Shown here: positions 23,530-32,184 of the stretch, piece by piece
How the letters are laid out: every line of letters starts with the position of its first letter
Position numbering within the stretch: position 1 is the stretch's first letter
From: an uncultured Johnsonella sp.
GTDB taxonomy: Bacteria > Bacillota > Clostridia > Lachnospirales > Lachnospiraceae
Direction of reading: 5' to 3'
Assembly: GCA_900766185.1 (NCBI GenBank)
Contig: CAAFUL010000040.1
Location: 1-40,665, forward strand
Length of the DNA stretch: 40,665 bases
Program-made: the position numbers and the translations under genes
Notes under the pieces: model-generated
Seen by the model: the letters and a program-made list of their open reading frames with translations, nothing else
Databases searched by the model: none
What the model was told of the DNA's origin: nothing

Positions 23530-24057
23530 TTACTTTCCCTTCCTTTGAATTGAGAAGATTTCTTTAATTATATCAATAATCCCCTTTTTTTTTTGGATCC
23601 TATTTTGATGTTCAACTTTATATTTTTTCTTATCTTCATCTGTTAAAATTCTATTACCATAATTATTATTTAATGTGTTTTTTTTATTTCTGTTAGAACC
23701 CAAGTTATTATTAATTTTACTTTTTCCTTCAAAACTCTCAATCCTTCTGGTCATCTTATAAACCTTTTTACCAACCTCTTCAAGATGCGCTATTCTCTCT
23801 TCACAAAAATTATCCATTAGTGAAGAGGCTATTAAAGCCCAGTATCCCTCATTCCACTTATCTTCCGTTTCGAACTCTTCATCATCATATTCCTGCATTA
23901 ATCCTTGAATATTCTTTGTCTTAACATAGGCTAGAGTCTCTTTAAACTTATTGGTTGAAAAGTTGGGATCTCCATGAGCTATCGTATAAAACACACTGTA
24001 TATTCCCACTAAACTCTTTTTTTCTATAGCCTCTTCCAATGCTGCAACTTTTTCCAT
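23530..24057 (-). CDS. Uncharacterised protein between TerD-dynamin and HerA genes
   Basis: 175 residues, not recognised. Residues 1-110 look helical and folded (EEAIEKKSLVGIYSVFYTIAH, GYWALIASSLMDNFCEERIAHLEEVGKKVY). The remainder is basic and Asn/Lys-rich with a disordered NNNLGSNRNKKNTLNNNYG stretch. It ends in RKKGIIDIIKEIFS-like amphipathic segment that might touch membrane or a partner. There is no TerB signature or enzyme motif. Spacing is 11 bases to the dynamin gene upstream and 3 bases to herA, so it belongs to this operon and is likely an adaptor for one of them. Confidence 0.7.
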   Translation of the reverse strand: MEKVAALEEAIEKKSLVGIYSVFYTIAHGDPNFSTNKFKETLAYVKTKNIQGLMQEYDDEEFETEDKWNEGYWALIASSLMDNFCEERIAHLEEVGKKVYKMTRRIESFEGKSKINNNLGSNRNKKNTLNNNYGNRILTDEDKKKYKVEHQNRIQKKKGIIDIIKEIFSIQRKGK

Positions 24058-24068
24058 AATCCACCTCT

Positions 24069-27002
24069 CTATATTTCCAAGACTGCATCAAGTCTTGACA
24101 AGAAATTTTCAAGCCATGTGACTTTTTCTTTTTCAGCTTGAATTGTCGCTTCTATGCTGCTCTTATTTTGTGTTAACTTTTCATTTTCCTCTACTTTTTT
24201 CTTCAGTGCCTTCTCTAAATCATCAAGTTGTCTTAAGAAAAATTGCTTAAACTTCTTAGCCTCTTCTACAGCCGTATTTTGGGCACTTTCCAAGTTTTCA
24301 TTAAAACTGCTTATAATAGGTGTAAGGTATTCATTTTCTACAGTTGAATAATCAACCATCTCTCTATTGGCATATATATGTCTGTAATATCCTCTTTCCT
24401 CCAACCAAGTCCATGGCTTATACCATCTTTTATTGGTATTTTCCACCCACTCCGTCTTACCTGTATCATACTCTTCATCATACTTATAGTTATCTATTAT
24501 TTCCTGAGCATTAGGGATGGTCATTTCAAGAAAGCTTACCCCGGCTTTATTACCGGAAGCATCATACTCCTGATTATTCACCACACCGTTTTGAATCAAA
24601 TCATGGATATGCACTGTATACTCTTTCATAATACTTTGTGCATTTTCAACAATTACATCATTAATAATGCTTTCCAGCTCTGTTTTTACATCACTTTGCA
24701 AATGGCTTACTTTATTGTTCACATTCATTATTAATTGATGAACTTCCGGCGTAGTCATAGCCCCCTTATTCGTTGAAGGATTAAGTTCTGTAGAAATTTT
24801 AGCCCTTACCTTCCTTATTCTACTCTTTGCATCCTTCATCATATCCAAAGCTTCAATACGATTTCTGAACTTCTGAGCTTCCCTTCCGTCATTAATTATG
24901 CCTTTAATTACAGTTAACTGGTTATGAACCTCACTCCTTAAACTTTCATTATTTTGTATGGAAGAAATCATTTTAGCATGCATATCCTTTTCTTCCACCT
25001 TTTTCTTAAATGTATCCACTGCCGTTTTTATTTTTGCAGTATATGCGTATCTTTGTAAGTATTCATTTATGGCTATTTCAACTGCCGGTATGCCTGTATA
25101 CCACATTATCTCTTCATAAATATCAGCATTTTGCTTTGCCTTTTCAATAGCTGAGTTTACCTTTAAAAGATTATTTTTACTTAGGCTTGCCTGCTCTGAA
25201 AGATGTAATTGCTTTTCTTCAATAAATATATTGCAATTATCCAATGTCTTTTTTTGACCCTTGGTAAGTTCCAGCCCGTTTTTATACATTCTTATAACTT
25301 TTGCCGTTTCTGCCGAAGTAGGAAATATATTAGGATTTTCTATATCAAACTTTTGCAAATACTCTCTTACATGCTCAAGTGCATCCTGTACCGATTCTTT
25401 ATCAGGGTCAAATTGGTCTATTTTATTCACCGCAAATATAAACCTGTCCTTTGATTGTTTTCCTCCGACTTTCATAGCCTCGGCAACTGTTCCAAGTAGT
25501 GTATAATCATCATTTGTCTGTAATTGTGTAGCATTTAATACATATAAAACCATGGGTTTTGTCTTTTCTTTTATTACCCTGTATGTATGATTTTTATGCT
25601 CCTCAGTACGTGAATTGTTGGGTCCCGGCGTGTCTACCAACACCAACTTAATACCGGAAGAATCTATATTTGGAATATTTCCTTCAATATCGATGTAAGC
25701 CGTAGCGGGATTTGCATTCATTTCATCCATATTAGCCAGTGAAAGATTAGGATAGTTTCCCAGTATATTATTTTCCCTGTCTCTATACTCCGCAGTAAAA
25801 ACATCGGCATCATTTTTATCTTTTATTTTTGCTATAGTTGCTGTGCAGGCTTCATTTTTGGACGGCATAAGTTCTCTGCCAAGTAATGAATTTATCAATG
25901 TTGACTTACCTGAACTCATTGTAGCAATTACGCTGACTTCAAACTCTGAGCTGATTGCATTATAAAAATTATCTTGCACTTGCTTGGTTTTCAAGTCTTC
26001 AAAAGGGCAATCTCTTTGCATTTCTTCAAATAATTTCTCAAGTTCGGCAGGTCTGTCTTCAGAGCCTTTTGACTCAGTAAACTCAAGAGATACTTCTATA
26101 TCCTTATGCTTTGAACAATACTCCTTTACGGTTTCATACAAGTCATCATAATCAAGTGCCAATCCGTAAAATTCAATATAAAAAGATTTATCATTACACA
26201 AATCAATTAGTGTGGGCATTAATTGGTCGATCCATACTTGAATTCTTTCATTTTTTAAGTCATAAAATTTGTTTGGCGGCTGTACTAAATTCCCGTCAAT
26301 TGCAATAGTTGATTCTACAATGTAAGGATTATATTTAAAACTTACCTTTGTGGGATTGCTGTTATTATTTTGCGGATTAAATGTCTCTTTTGCATGTAGT
26401 ACTTTTTCTACCTTTTTAGCAGGTACTTTTTGTATACTCTGTTCTTTCAGAATATTGGAATTATCAATAATTTGCTCATTAATATTTTTTTCTTCTATAC
26501 CTCCAAAATAATTGAGCAAAGCACTTAGTCCACCATTAAAACCGTTAGAAATAGCCGCCAATCTCCAAACATCCTTTATATATATCTCTGCTGAAATAAT
26601 TGCGGCTTCTTTTCTAAAGTCTTTACCTGTATTTAATATTACTATATCTTCTTTTCCACTTTGTTTTATAGTAAAGGTGAATTTATCAATCTCAGACATT
26701 GTGCCCTGTCCATCAATACTCACCGTAAAAACTAATTTCACGATCTCTTTCGGTATATTACTTAAATTAATTTCAAATATATCAATATTGCCGCTCTTTT
26801 TGTAATTAATATCATTATTAGGAGTGGATGTTTGATTATAAAAAATCATATAATTCTCATTTGATAATTTTCCATCTTTATCTACTCCAAAACAACAACA
26901 GTCATAAGTAGCTTTTCCAAGTACTGTCATCTCTACTATAAATGTCTTATTTACATCTATATGCTTTTCCAGCTTATCTCTCATTCCCTTTACAAATTGC
27001 AT
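24069..27002 (-). CDS. TerD domain fused to a dynamin-like GTPase
   Basis: 977 residues. Residues about 15-170 are a TerD-like domain: INLSNIPKEIVKLVFTVSID parallels the TerD 'DLSKVPANI.KIAFTVTIYDA' stretch, and WRLAAISNGFNGGLSALLNY parallels WKFNAIGSGFQGGLAAL. The canonical acidic Ca2+ loops are weakened. After a linker and an alpha/beta segment (about 220-320), the dynamin-like GTPase follows: G1 ATMSSGKS (360-367), switch KNEACTA, G3 DTPG (457-460), G4 NKID (526-529). Then come helical stalk regions, a Trp/Tyr-rich segment (WYKPWTWLEERGYYRHIY) and a C-terminal coiled coil (about 905-970). AAGGAG lies six bases upstream. Likely a membrane-remodelling GTPase controlled by the TerD part. It heads the run containing HerA and the toxin. 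Confidence 0.85.
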   Translation of the reverse strand: MQFVKGMRDKLEKHIDVNKTFIVEMTVLGKATYDCCCFGVDKDGKLSNENYMIFYNQTSTPNNDINYKKSGNIDIFEINLSNIPKEIVKLVFTVSIDGQGTMSEIDKFTFTIKQSGKEDIVILNTGKDFRKEAAIISAEIYIKDVWRLAAISNGFNGGLSALLNYFGGIEEKNINEQIIDNSNILKEQSIQKVPAKKVEKVLHAKETFNPQNNNSNPTKVSFKYNPYIVESTIAIDGNLVQPPNKFYDLKNERIQVWIDQLMPTLIDLCNDKSFYIEFYGLALDYDDLYETVKEYCSKHKDIEVSLEFTESKGSEDRPAELEKLFEEMQRDCPFEDLKTKQVQDNFYNAISSEFEVSVIATMSSGKSTLINSLLGRELMPSKNEACTATIAKIKDKNDADVFTAEYRDRENNILGNYPNLSLANMDEMNANPATAYIDIEGNIPNIDSSGIKLVLVDTPGPNNSRTEEHKNHTYRVIKEKTKPMVLYVLNATQLQTNDDYTLLGTVAEAMKVGGKQSKDRFIFAVNKIDQFDPDKESVQDALEHVREYLQKFDIENPNIFPTSAETAKVIRMYKNGLELTKGQKKTLDNCNIFIEEKQLHLSEQASLSKNNLLKVNSAIEKAKQNADIYEEIMWYTGIPAVEIAINEYLQRYAYTAKIKTAVDTFKKKVEEKDMHAKMISSIQNNESLRSEVHNQLTVIKGIINDGREAQKFRNRIEALDMMKDAKSRIRKVRAKISTELNPSTNKGAMTTPEVHQLIMNVNNKVSHLQSDVKTELESIINDVIVENAQSIMKEYTVHIHDLIQNGVVNNQEYDASGNKAGVSFLEMTIPNAQEIIDNYKYDEEYDTGKTEWVENTNKRWYKPWTWLEERGYYRHIYANREMVDYSTVENEYLTPIISSFNENLESAQNTAVEEAKKFKQFFLRQLDDLEKALKKKVEENEKLTQNKSSIEATIQAEKEKVTWLENFLSRLDAVLEI

Positions 27003-27117
27003 TTCCTGCTCCTTAAAAAAATAGTCGTTTTATTTACCAAATACTATACTTTGTTTTAATTTTCTCGTATGATATTTTAATTTTAATGAACAAGAAAGTC
27101 AATAAATAAACTACATT

Positions 27118-28122
27118 TTATCTTATAATATACGGCAGCTCCACATACGAAACCACCGCCTCTTTTTTCCTCTGTACCCAGTCTACTTCTTCACCTAAAA
27201 GTTTATTAAGTGCAATGCTTGGTATGTTTACATCCGCTGCCAGACAGCTCATCTGCAAACCCCCCGACATCCTTGCATTGATCTCAAGCAGATACAGCTT
27301 ACTTCCTTTATATTTGAATTGCACATTAAAGGGGTATTTTATATCTATATTAGCTGTAATTATCCTGACCATATTTAGGATGTCCTCATCATAAAATACT
27401 CTTTCGTCTCTTGAGTTCCCTTTTTCTCTGGGAATTGCAATAAGCCCTTTTTCAGTATTAAGGCAGTCCACACTGATTTCATTTCCCTCTAAGTAGGGCA
27501 TCAGTATGATGTCATCAAAGTCCTCTACACCTTCCAGTACAGCAAAGTAATCATCATAGCTTATACCCACGCCGGCATAGCTTTTGATTTTATTTAAGCC
27601 CTTGCTTTCTTTAATTATTTTCCTAAAGCTTTTACCGCCCTCATCTCTTACGAACTTTGCACATACAACTTCGTTGCCTAAACTAAGTTTGGCATAAGCC
27701 TCCTTAAACTCCTCTACACTAGCCACCTTATAGTAATCGGGTACATTTATACCGTCTATACTCTTAAAAAAGTCATAGGTTTTGACCTTATCTTCCAAAA
27801 GTGAGACAGTTTCATAATCATCCAAAAGAACTTTTACACCCATATTGTTGAATTTATTGATATTTTGACTGATGCTTAGCATATTTCTTCTCGGTACAAA
27901 TACATCCACCTGCCTGCTTTTACAAAAGTCAAGACAGTAACTTATATACTCCGCTCCTTCACAGGTCGGCTCCTCATACCATTCATCACAAACCTTTTGA
28001 ATTACTGAGTTTTTTTGCATATTACTGCCTATAATATAGATTTTTTTATTTGCATCCGCCTTCATCAGCTCAATAAGTCTGTATGAAGTGCTGAACCAAT
28101 GGTTAAACCAAACTCTTATCAT
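27118..28122 (-). CDS. ATP-grasp ligase of the Ter biosynthetic module
   Basis: I start at 28122 (MIRVWFNHWF, 334 residues), as GGAG stands six bases before that ATG; the ATG four codons earlier has no site. The protein has an N-terminal pre-ATP-grasp alpha/beta domain, the KFVRDEGGKSFRKI nucleotide-binding stretch, and the Mg2+/ATP motif EINARMSGG near residue 290. ATP-grasp enzymes join a carboxylate to an amine or thiol through an acyl-phosphate. An ATP-grasp enzyme together with a CitE-like lyase and HAD phosphatase is the known ter-associated small-molecule module; the product is unidentified. Tandem repeats lie directly before its start. Confidence 0.87.
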   Translation of the reverse strand: MIRVWFNHWFSTSYRLIELMKADANKKIYIIGSNMQKNSVIQKVCDEWYEEPTCEGAEYISYCLDFCKSRQVDVFVPRRNMLSISQNINKFNNMGVKVLLDDYETVSLLEDKVKTYDFFKSIDGINVPDYYKVASVEEFKEAYAKLSLGNEVVCAKFVRDEGGKSFRKIIKESKGLNKIKSYAGVGISYDDYFAVLEGVEDFDDIILMPYLEGNEISVDCLNTEKGLIAIPREKGNSRDERVFYDEDILNMVRIITANIDIKYPFNVQFKYKGSKLYLLEINARMSGGLQMSCLAADVNIPSIALNKLLGEEVDWVQRKKEAVVSYVELPYIIR

Positions 28123-28130
28123 CCCAATCT

Positions 28131-28292
28131 CCATTCTGCAAACAAGCCGCCATACAAGCAGCCTATAACATATTTTTTACACTATCTACATTCTGCAAAC
28201 AAGTCGCAACAAAAACAGCTATGAAAGCATTTTTACTCTATTTCCATTCTGCTGACAAACCGCAATACAAATATCATGTAATATGTTTTTTA
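28131..28292. repeat. Three degenerate ~57-nt tandem repeats upstream of the ATP-grasp gene
   Basis: Copies begin near 28131, 28188 and 28244. Each starts with [AC]CATTCTGC followed by AAACAAGYCGC-like sequence, a CA-rich stretch and a T-rich block. The first copy runs into the ATP-grasp start region, so the GGAG ribosome binding site borders the array. The array fills the whole gap to the protease stop at 28293. Function unknown. Confidence 0.65.
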
Positions 28293-29738
28293 TCAACTTG
28301 TAAAACCTGCCGTAAATAGTTTGATATTCTCATAGCCTACCGCCAGATTAATATTTTGCCCTCTGTCGATTCCGGCAGTACTTATACCTATTACCTCTCC
28401 GTACATATTAAGCAGTGCCCCTCCTGAACTTCCGTGTGATATGGGGGCGGTAAACTGTATCATATCTACATTATCTATATTTCTAAAACCCGAGATGATT
28501 CCGTCGGATACGGAGTTAAAAAGCCCCAGAGGACTTCCTATCGCAACGACCTTCTGCCCTCTGACAAGGGCTTTTTCGCCCCTGTATATCGGAATAGGCT
28601 TTAACTGCCTTTTTATTCTAAGCACTGCCAAGTCGGTATTTGAATTGTATTTGATAAGTTCGTTGGTAGAGTATACCTTATCCTCTTCCTCTACTCTGAC
28701 GGAATAAAATCTTCCTCCTGCTGCCACATGGTGGTTGGTTAAGATAAATCCGTCTTTTCCGATCATAATACCCGAACCCGTACCTATGACCTCTCCCTTG
28801 GCATCATGTATGGCAATAAGCACTACGGAAGAAGCCAACTTTGCAAGTTCTTCAAAGCTTAGTTCTCTTCTTACACTGCTTGCTTGTTTTGCGGCAGCTA
28901 CAGGCGGCACATAGGAAGAAGGCGTATTATTTACCAAGGCTTCCTGAGCCTTTCTATTTTTTTGCGGTCTTGGCGGAATCACCACTTTTTTACTGACTCC
29001 GGCATTAACAGCGTCGGAACTAAAGTCCTCTTTCTTAACAGCGGCATTTGGTACTTTTTTTATATAGGACTTGATATCGGTATTCCCATAAGCACCCAAC
29101 CTAAGTTTTTTAGAATATTCCAACAGTCCGTCCGCTATCTCTATATCGGCTTTATTTTGTATCAGCAGCACATCGCAGCCTATAAATGTCAAAAATAAGT
29201 AAAATAAGTATTCCTGTTCTTTTGTAACATTATCCGCAATAACTTTTATCAGGCTGTTTTCATTCCAATCTTTTAAGGCTTCGGACATGCTTTCATCAAG
29301 CCAGAAGAACAATTTGATTATAAAGTTTTTAATAATTGAATAGCTTGTATTTTTCCCAAACTTATTATACTCATCACTTACCCTTCTTAATGCTTGTAAA
29401 AATGTAGCTTTAAGTCTATCATTTAATAGAATATTTCTAAAAGCTCCTATAGAACCGCCTTCCCATTTTGAGTAAAGATTCTTATAATACTCCGAGTCTT
29501 CTATTTTAAGCAGTTTTGGAAGTGCGCTTATTCTAACATATTTAAGCCTATTATTAGCCGCTTCTTTATCCATTTGCCTATCTGTATCTTCAATCAAACT
29601 TTGAATATTTTGCGGCTCACCGAGCGCCCTTATAAAGTATACATCTCTTATACCGTTATTATATCCGCCCTTTATATTCAAAAATGCTTCTACCGAGTCT
29701 ACACTCAAAATATTGTGCCTGTAATTAACTGTTTCCAT
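28293..29738 (-). CDS. YceG-like domain fused to cytoplasmic trypsin-like protease
   Basis: 481 residues from the ATG at 29738, preceded by AAAGGTGGT; an in-frame GTG at 29753 lies inside that site and is less likely. Residues about 65-215 carry one copy of the module repeated in YceG, including KLFFWLDESM and FLTFIGCDVLLIQNKAD. A Pro/Ala/Lys-rich linker follows (about 230-290). Then comes a trypsin-fold HtrA-like domain with the triad His337 (in TNHHVA), Asp369 (in NTDLAVL) and Ser438 (in GSSGGAL). There is no signal peptide, membrane anchor or PDZ domain, unlike HtrA, so it should act in the cytoplasm. It is the most upstream minus-strand gene of the island and diverges from the CitE-like gene. 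Confidence 0.85.
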   Translation of the reverse strand: METVNYRHNILSVDSVEAFLNIKGGYNNGIRDVYFIRALGEPQNIQSLIEDTDRQMDKEAANNRLKYVRISALPKLLKIEDSEYYKNLYSKWEGGSIGAFRNILLNDRLKATFLQALRRVSDEYNKFGKNTSYSIIKNFIIKLFFWLDESMSEALKDWNENSLIKVIADNVTKEQEYLFYLFLTFIGCDVLLIQNKADIEIADGLLEYSKKLRLGAYGNTDIKSYIKKVPNAAVKKEDFSSDAVNAGVSKKVVIPPRPQKNRKAQEALVNNTPSSYVPPVAAAKQASSVRRELSFEELAKLASSVVLIAIHDAKGEVIGTGSGIMIGKDGFILTNHHVAAGGRFYSVRVEEEDKVYSTNELIKYNSNTDLAVLRIKRQLKPIPIYRGEKALVRGQKVVAIGSPLGLFNSVSDGIISGFRNIDNVDMIQFTAPISHGSSGGALLNMYGEVIGISTAGIDRGQNINLAVGYENIKLFTAGFTS

Positions 29739-29786
29739 AAAAGTTACTACCACCTTTTAATGTCTATTCTCTAATTTTTCTATAAT

Positions 29787-29827
29787 ATAAAGTATATCTT
29801 TTTTTTTCAATAAATGATATACTTTAT
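29787..29827. promoter_or_regulatory. 12-bp dyad between divergent protease and lyase genes
   Basis: ATAAAGTATATC (29787-29798) is exactly inverted at 29816-29827, with a 17-base T-rich spacer. Both arms read TATACT outward, so each could act as a -10 element for its own direction, giving overlapping divergent promoters. A symmetric operator for a regulator of the whole island is the alternative reading. Confidence 0.5.
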
Positions 29828-29863
29828 TTCGTTGTTAATCTTTTTGCAAAGGTGTGAAAAACG

Positions 29864-30826
29864 ATGAAAGATAATGTCCTATATTATAGCGTAGGGGCTT
29901 TGTTATACTGCCCTGCCAATAAAGAATCAATTGCAAATTCCATTATAAATGAGAAATTCGGCACAAAATTCTCACTGGCTCTTTGCCTTGAGGATACTAT
30001 TAATGATGATTTTGTAGCTGAAAGCGAAGAGCTTTTAATTGCATCTATTAATAAGATTTATATAAGTTATCAAAAGCAACCCTTTTATTTGCCGAAGATA
30101 TTTATAAGAGTGAGAAATCCCGAGCAGATCAAAAGATTGACCGAGCATCTTAAAGAAAATATTGAGATAATTACCGGATTTATTATACCTAAGTTTAACC
30201 TTGGTAATGCTAAGGATTATATTAACGAAATAATCAGGGCAAATGAGCTTGCAAACAAAAAACTTTATATGATGCCGATCTATGAAAACTCCACTATTAT
30301 TGACCTCAGATATAGGACTGATATACTTTACTCATTAAAAGAACTCTTGTCACAGGCGGAAGAGCTTGTATTAAATATAAGAGTAGGGGGCAACGATCTT
30401 TGCCATATGTTCGGTTTCAGAAGACAGGTTGACGAGTCTATTCACAAAATAAGACCCATCTCCAATATTTTCTCAGATATAATTACGGTATACGGTTTGG
30501 ATTATATTGTGTCCGGTCCGGTTTGGGAGTATTATGCAGGAGAGAACTGGGAACAGGGCTTGATCAGTGAGATTAAAGATGATAAACTCTGCGGATTTAT
30601 CGGCAAAACTGTTATACATCCGAATCAAATACCGGTAATCAACCAAGCCTATAAGGTATCAAGATATGACTTCAACGATGCACAGGAAGTGCTTGACTGG
30701 AATAAAAATTCCAATTCCTTCGTACTGGGCAGTCTTTCAAAAGACCGTATGAATGAGTACAAGACCCACATTAACTGGGCAAAGAAAACTATTTTTTTGG
30801 CAGAGTCATTCGGTATAAAAGATTAA
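29864..30826 (+). CDS. HpcH/HpaI aldolase / citrate-lyase (CitE)-like enzyme
   Basis: 320 residues. CitE-like landmarks in order are: LALCLEDTI (acidic residue of the first barrel strand), IFIRVRNPEQ (substrate-binding Arg), ITGFIIPKFN, LNIRVGGNDLCHMFG (in place of the usual SG.EDL) and GKTVIHPNQIPVINQAY. These belong to TIM-barrel, divalent-metal C-C lyases or aldolases acting on CoA-thioester or oxoacid substrates. The particular form with FIRVRNPEQ and GGNDL is the one associated with ter clusters, where it is thought to act in making a nucleoside-like metabolite. It is the only plus-strand gene of the island and ends at a strong hairpin. Confidence 0.85.
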   Translation: MKDNVLYYSVGALLYCPANKESIANSIINEKFGTKFSLALCLEDTINDDFVAESEELLIASINKIYISYQKQPFYLPKIFIRVRNPEQIKRLTEHLKENIEIITGFIIPKFNLGNAKDYINEIIRANELANKKLYMMPIYENSTIIDLRYRTDILYSLKELLSQAEELVLNIRVGGNDLCHMFGFRRQVDESIHKIRPISNIFSDIITVYGLDYIVSGPVWEYYAGENWEQGLISEIKDDKLCGFIGKTVIHPNQIPVINQAYKVSRYDFNDAQEVLDWNKNSNSFVLGSLSKDRMNEYKTHINWAKKTIFLAESFGIKD

Positions 30827-30843
30827 ACAGCATAATTAAATAA

Positions 30844-30953
30844 AAACACTCCCTATTTCAATCATACTTGCGCTACTGTTAATAAAGTTTTGACTTTCTT
30901 TTACAAACTGTGGAATTTGTAAACAGCAGCGAACGATGCACTAGGGAGTGTTT
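30844..30953. terminator. Long nested hairpin, probable bidirectional terminator
   Basis: AAACACTCCCTA (30844-30855) is exactly inverted at 30942-30953, followed by TCTTT on plus and TTTATTT on minus. The 86-base interior folds further: CGCTACTGTT with AACAGCAGCG (one mismatch) and TTTACAAA with TTTGTAAA. It sits between convergent genes (lyase, plus; lipoprotein, minus). A hairpin with the same GGGAGTGT arms occurs at 37050-37136. Confidence 0.6.
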
Positions 30954-31101
30954 CTTTAATCGGCAACCGAAAGGAATTATTTACCAAATAAGCAAATGGC
31001 TTTTGCAAGCACTGATTTTTATAGAAGACACTATGGGCTTTTCATGTTAAACCGGCAAAAATCACTATAATCAGCTTGTTTATAGCATCACAGCACTATT
31101 A

Positions 31102-32115
31102 CTATGGTGTGATTTTTAACATTCCGTTGAAGAAATGTTCAGCCTCAATATTCTCCGGTGGGTAAATATCCAAACTAAACTCTATATCATTTATCTTCGA
31201 TTCATCTATATCATTTTCTTTAAATGTTTCTTCATACCATTGGATATTGGACAAAGATACCTTACCTGCACTTACATCTTTGAAAAAATCTGCTCCAACC
31301 ATATATCCGTTTATAGACATATCATCTCCTGAAACTGTGATATCTTTATCTGTTTTATTAACAATGTAAAGGTTTATGGAATAACCCAATTCATTTTCTT
31401 TATTATCTCCGGTATAAATAACTGTAACATACTCATTGTCAACAAGTACCTGATCCCCTGCCTTTGCTTCATAGACGAACTTGCCGGCATTTTCTTTACC
31501 GTACGGATAAATATGTATAGACTCGCTCATTGTATAAGGCTCATCATAAGTGTATTTACCTTCTGTGACATTTACAATAAGCTCTATATCAGTATATTCT
31601 TCAATGCCGTATTCTTTAAGATTCTCAATAAACACTGTTATATTTGCTTTTTTACCCGGGTTGATAAAAATAATTGTATAAGGATCAACCTCTACTCCGT
31701 TGACCTGTCCTTTTTGTATGCCGAATGTATAAGTTTTATCCGGAGATTTATTTTCAATCAAGAGATTAACCAAATATCCATATTCACTATCTTCATCTAT
31801 ACTTTTTGCTGTAATCGAAAATAACTCATTATCCAGCACTACTTCATTTTTAAGTGTTATAGGTCTTGTACTTTTAGATGATGATTTCTTCCCCTCTTTT
31901 GTTTCTTCTTCATTATCAGTTTCATCCACCTTATCTTCGTAATCATCAGCTTCATCTTCCGACTTATCCGACTCATCTTTAGACTTATTTTTTTTGCCTT
32001 TTTTTGTATCTTTTGTACTTTCAGTTTTTTTATCTTCTTTTGTACTGCCGTTTTCAGATGTACTACAGGCAACAAGCAGCAGGCTAAGGACTAGAAACAT
32101 TAAAAACTTTTTCAT
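31102..32115 (-). CDS. Tandem lipoprotein 5 (two-domain, Lys-rich linker)
   Basis: 337 residues; the most downstream of five tandem paralogues. Signal peptide with lipobox LVAC (Cys17). Residues about 25-85 are a Lys/Asp/Glu/Ser-rich linker. Two related beta-rich domains follow: domain 1 (about 90-205) contains VLDNELFSITAKSI and LLIENKSPDKTYTF, domain 2 (about 215-335) contains VLVDNEYVTVIYTG and LYIVNKTDKDITV then NGYMVG. An HIYPYGKENAGKFVYE joint lies between them. This layout resembles DUF4352-type Ig-like lipoprotein domains, though I cannot name the family surely. AGGAGG precedes the ATG. Probably tethered outside the membrane; binding partner unknown. Confidence 0.82.
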   Translation of the reverse strand: MKKFLMFLVLSLLLVACSTSENGSTKEDKKTESTKDTKKGKKNKSKDESDKSEDEADDYEDKVDETDNEEETKEGKKSSSKSTRPITLKNEVVLDNELFSITAKSIDEDSEYGYLVNLLIENKSPDKTYTFGIQKGQVNGVEVDPYTIIFINPGKKANITVFIENLKEYGIEEYTDIELIVNVTEGKYTYDEPYTMSESIHIYPYGKENAGKFVYEAKAGDQVLVDNEYVTVIYTGDNKENELGYSINLYIVNKTDKDITVSGDDMSINGYMVGADFFKDVSAGKVSLSNIQWYEETFKENDIDESKINDIEFSLDIYPPENIEAEHFFNGMLKITP

Positions 32116-32184
32116 AAAATACCTCCTGTGAAAAATATGGTATTAAAGTTACTTATAGTATAACAAAGTTTTTGCCCTACATCT

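Noticed and set aside
24378..24734. 118-codon plus-strand frame opposite the TerD-dynamin gene
   Set aside because: Antisense shadow of a clear GTPase gene, with no start signals of its own.
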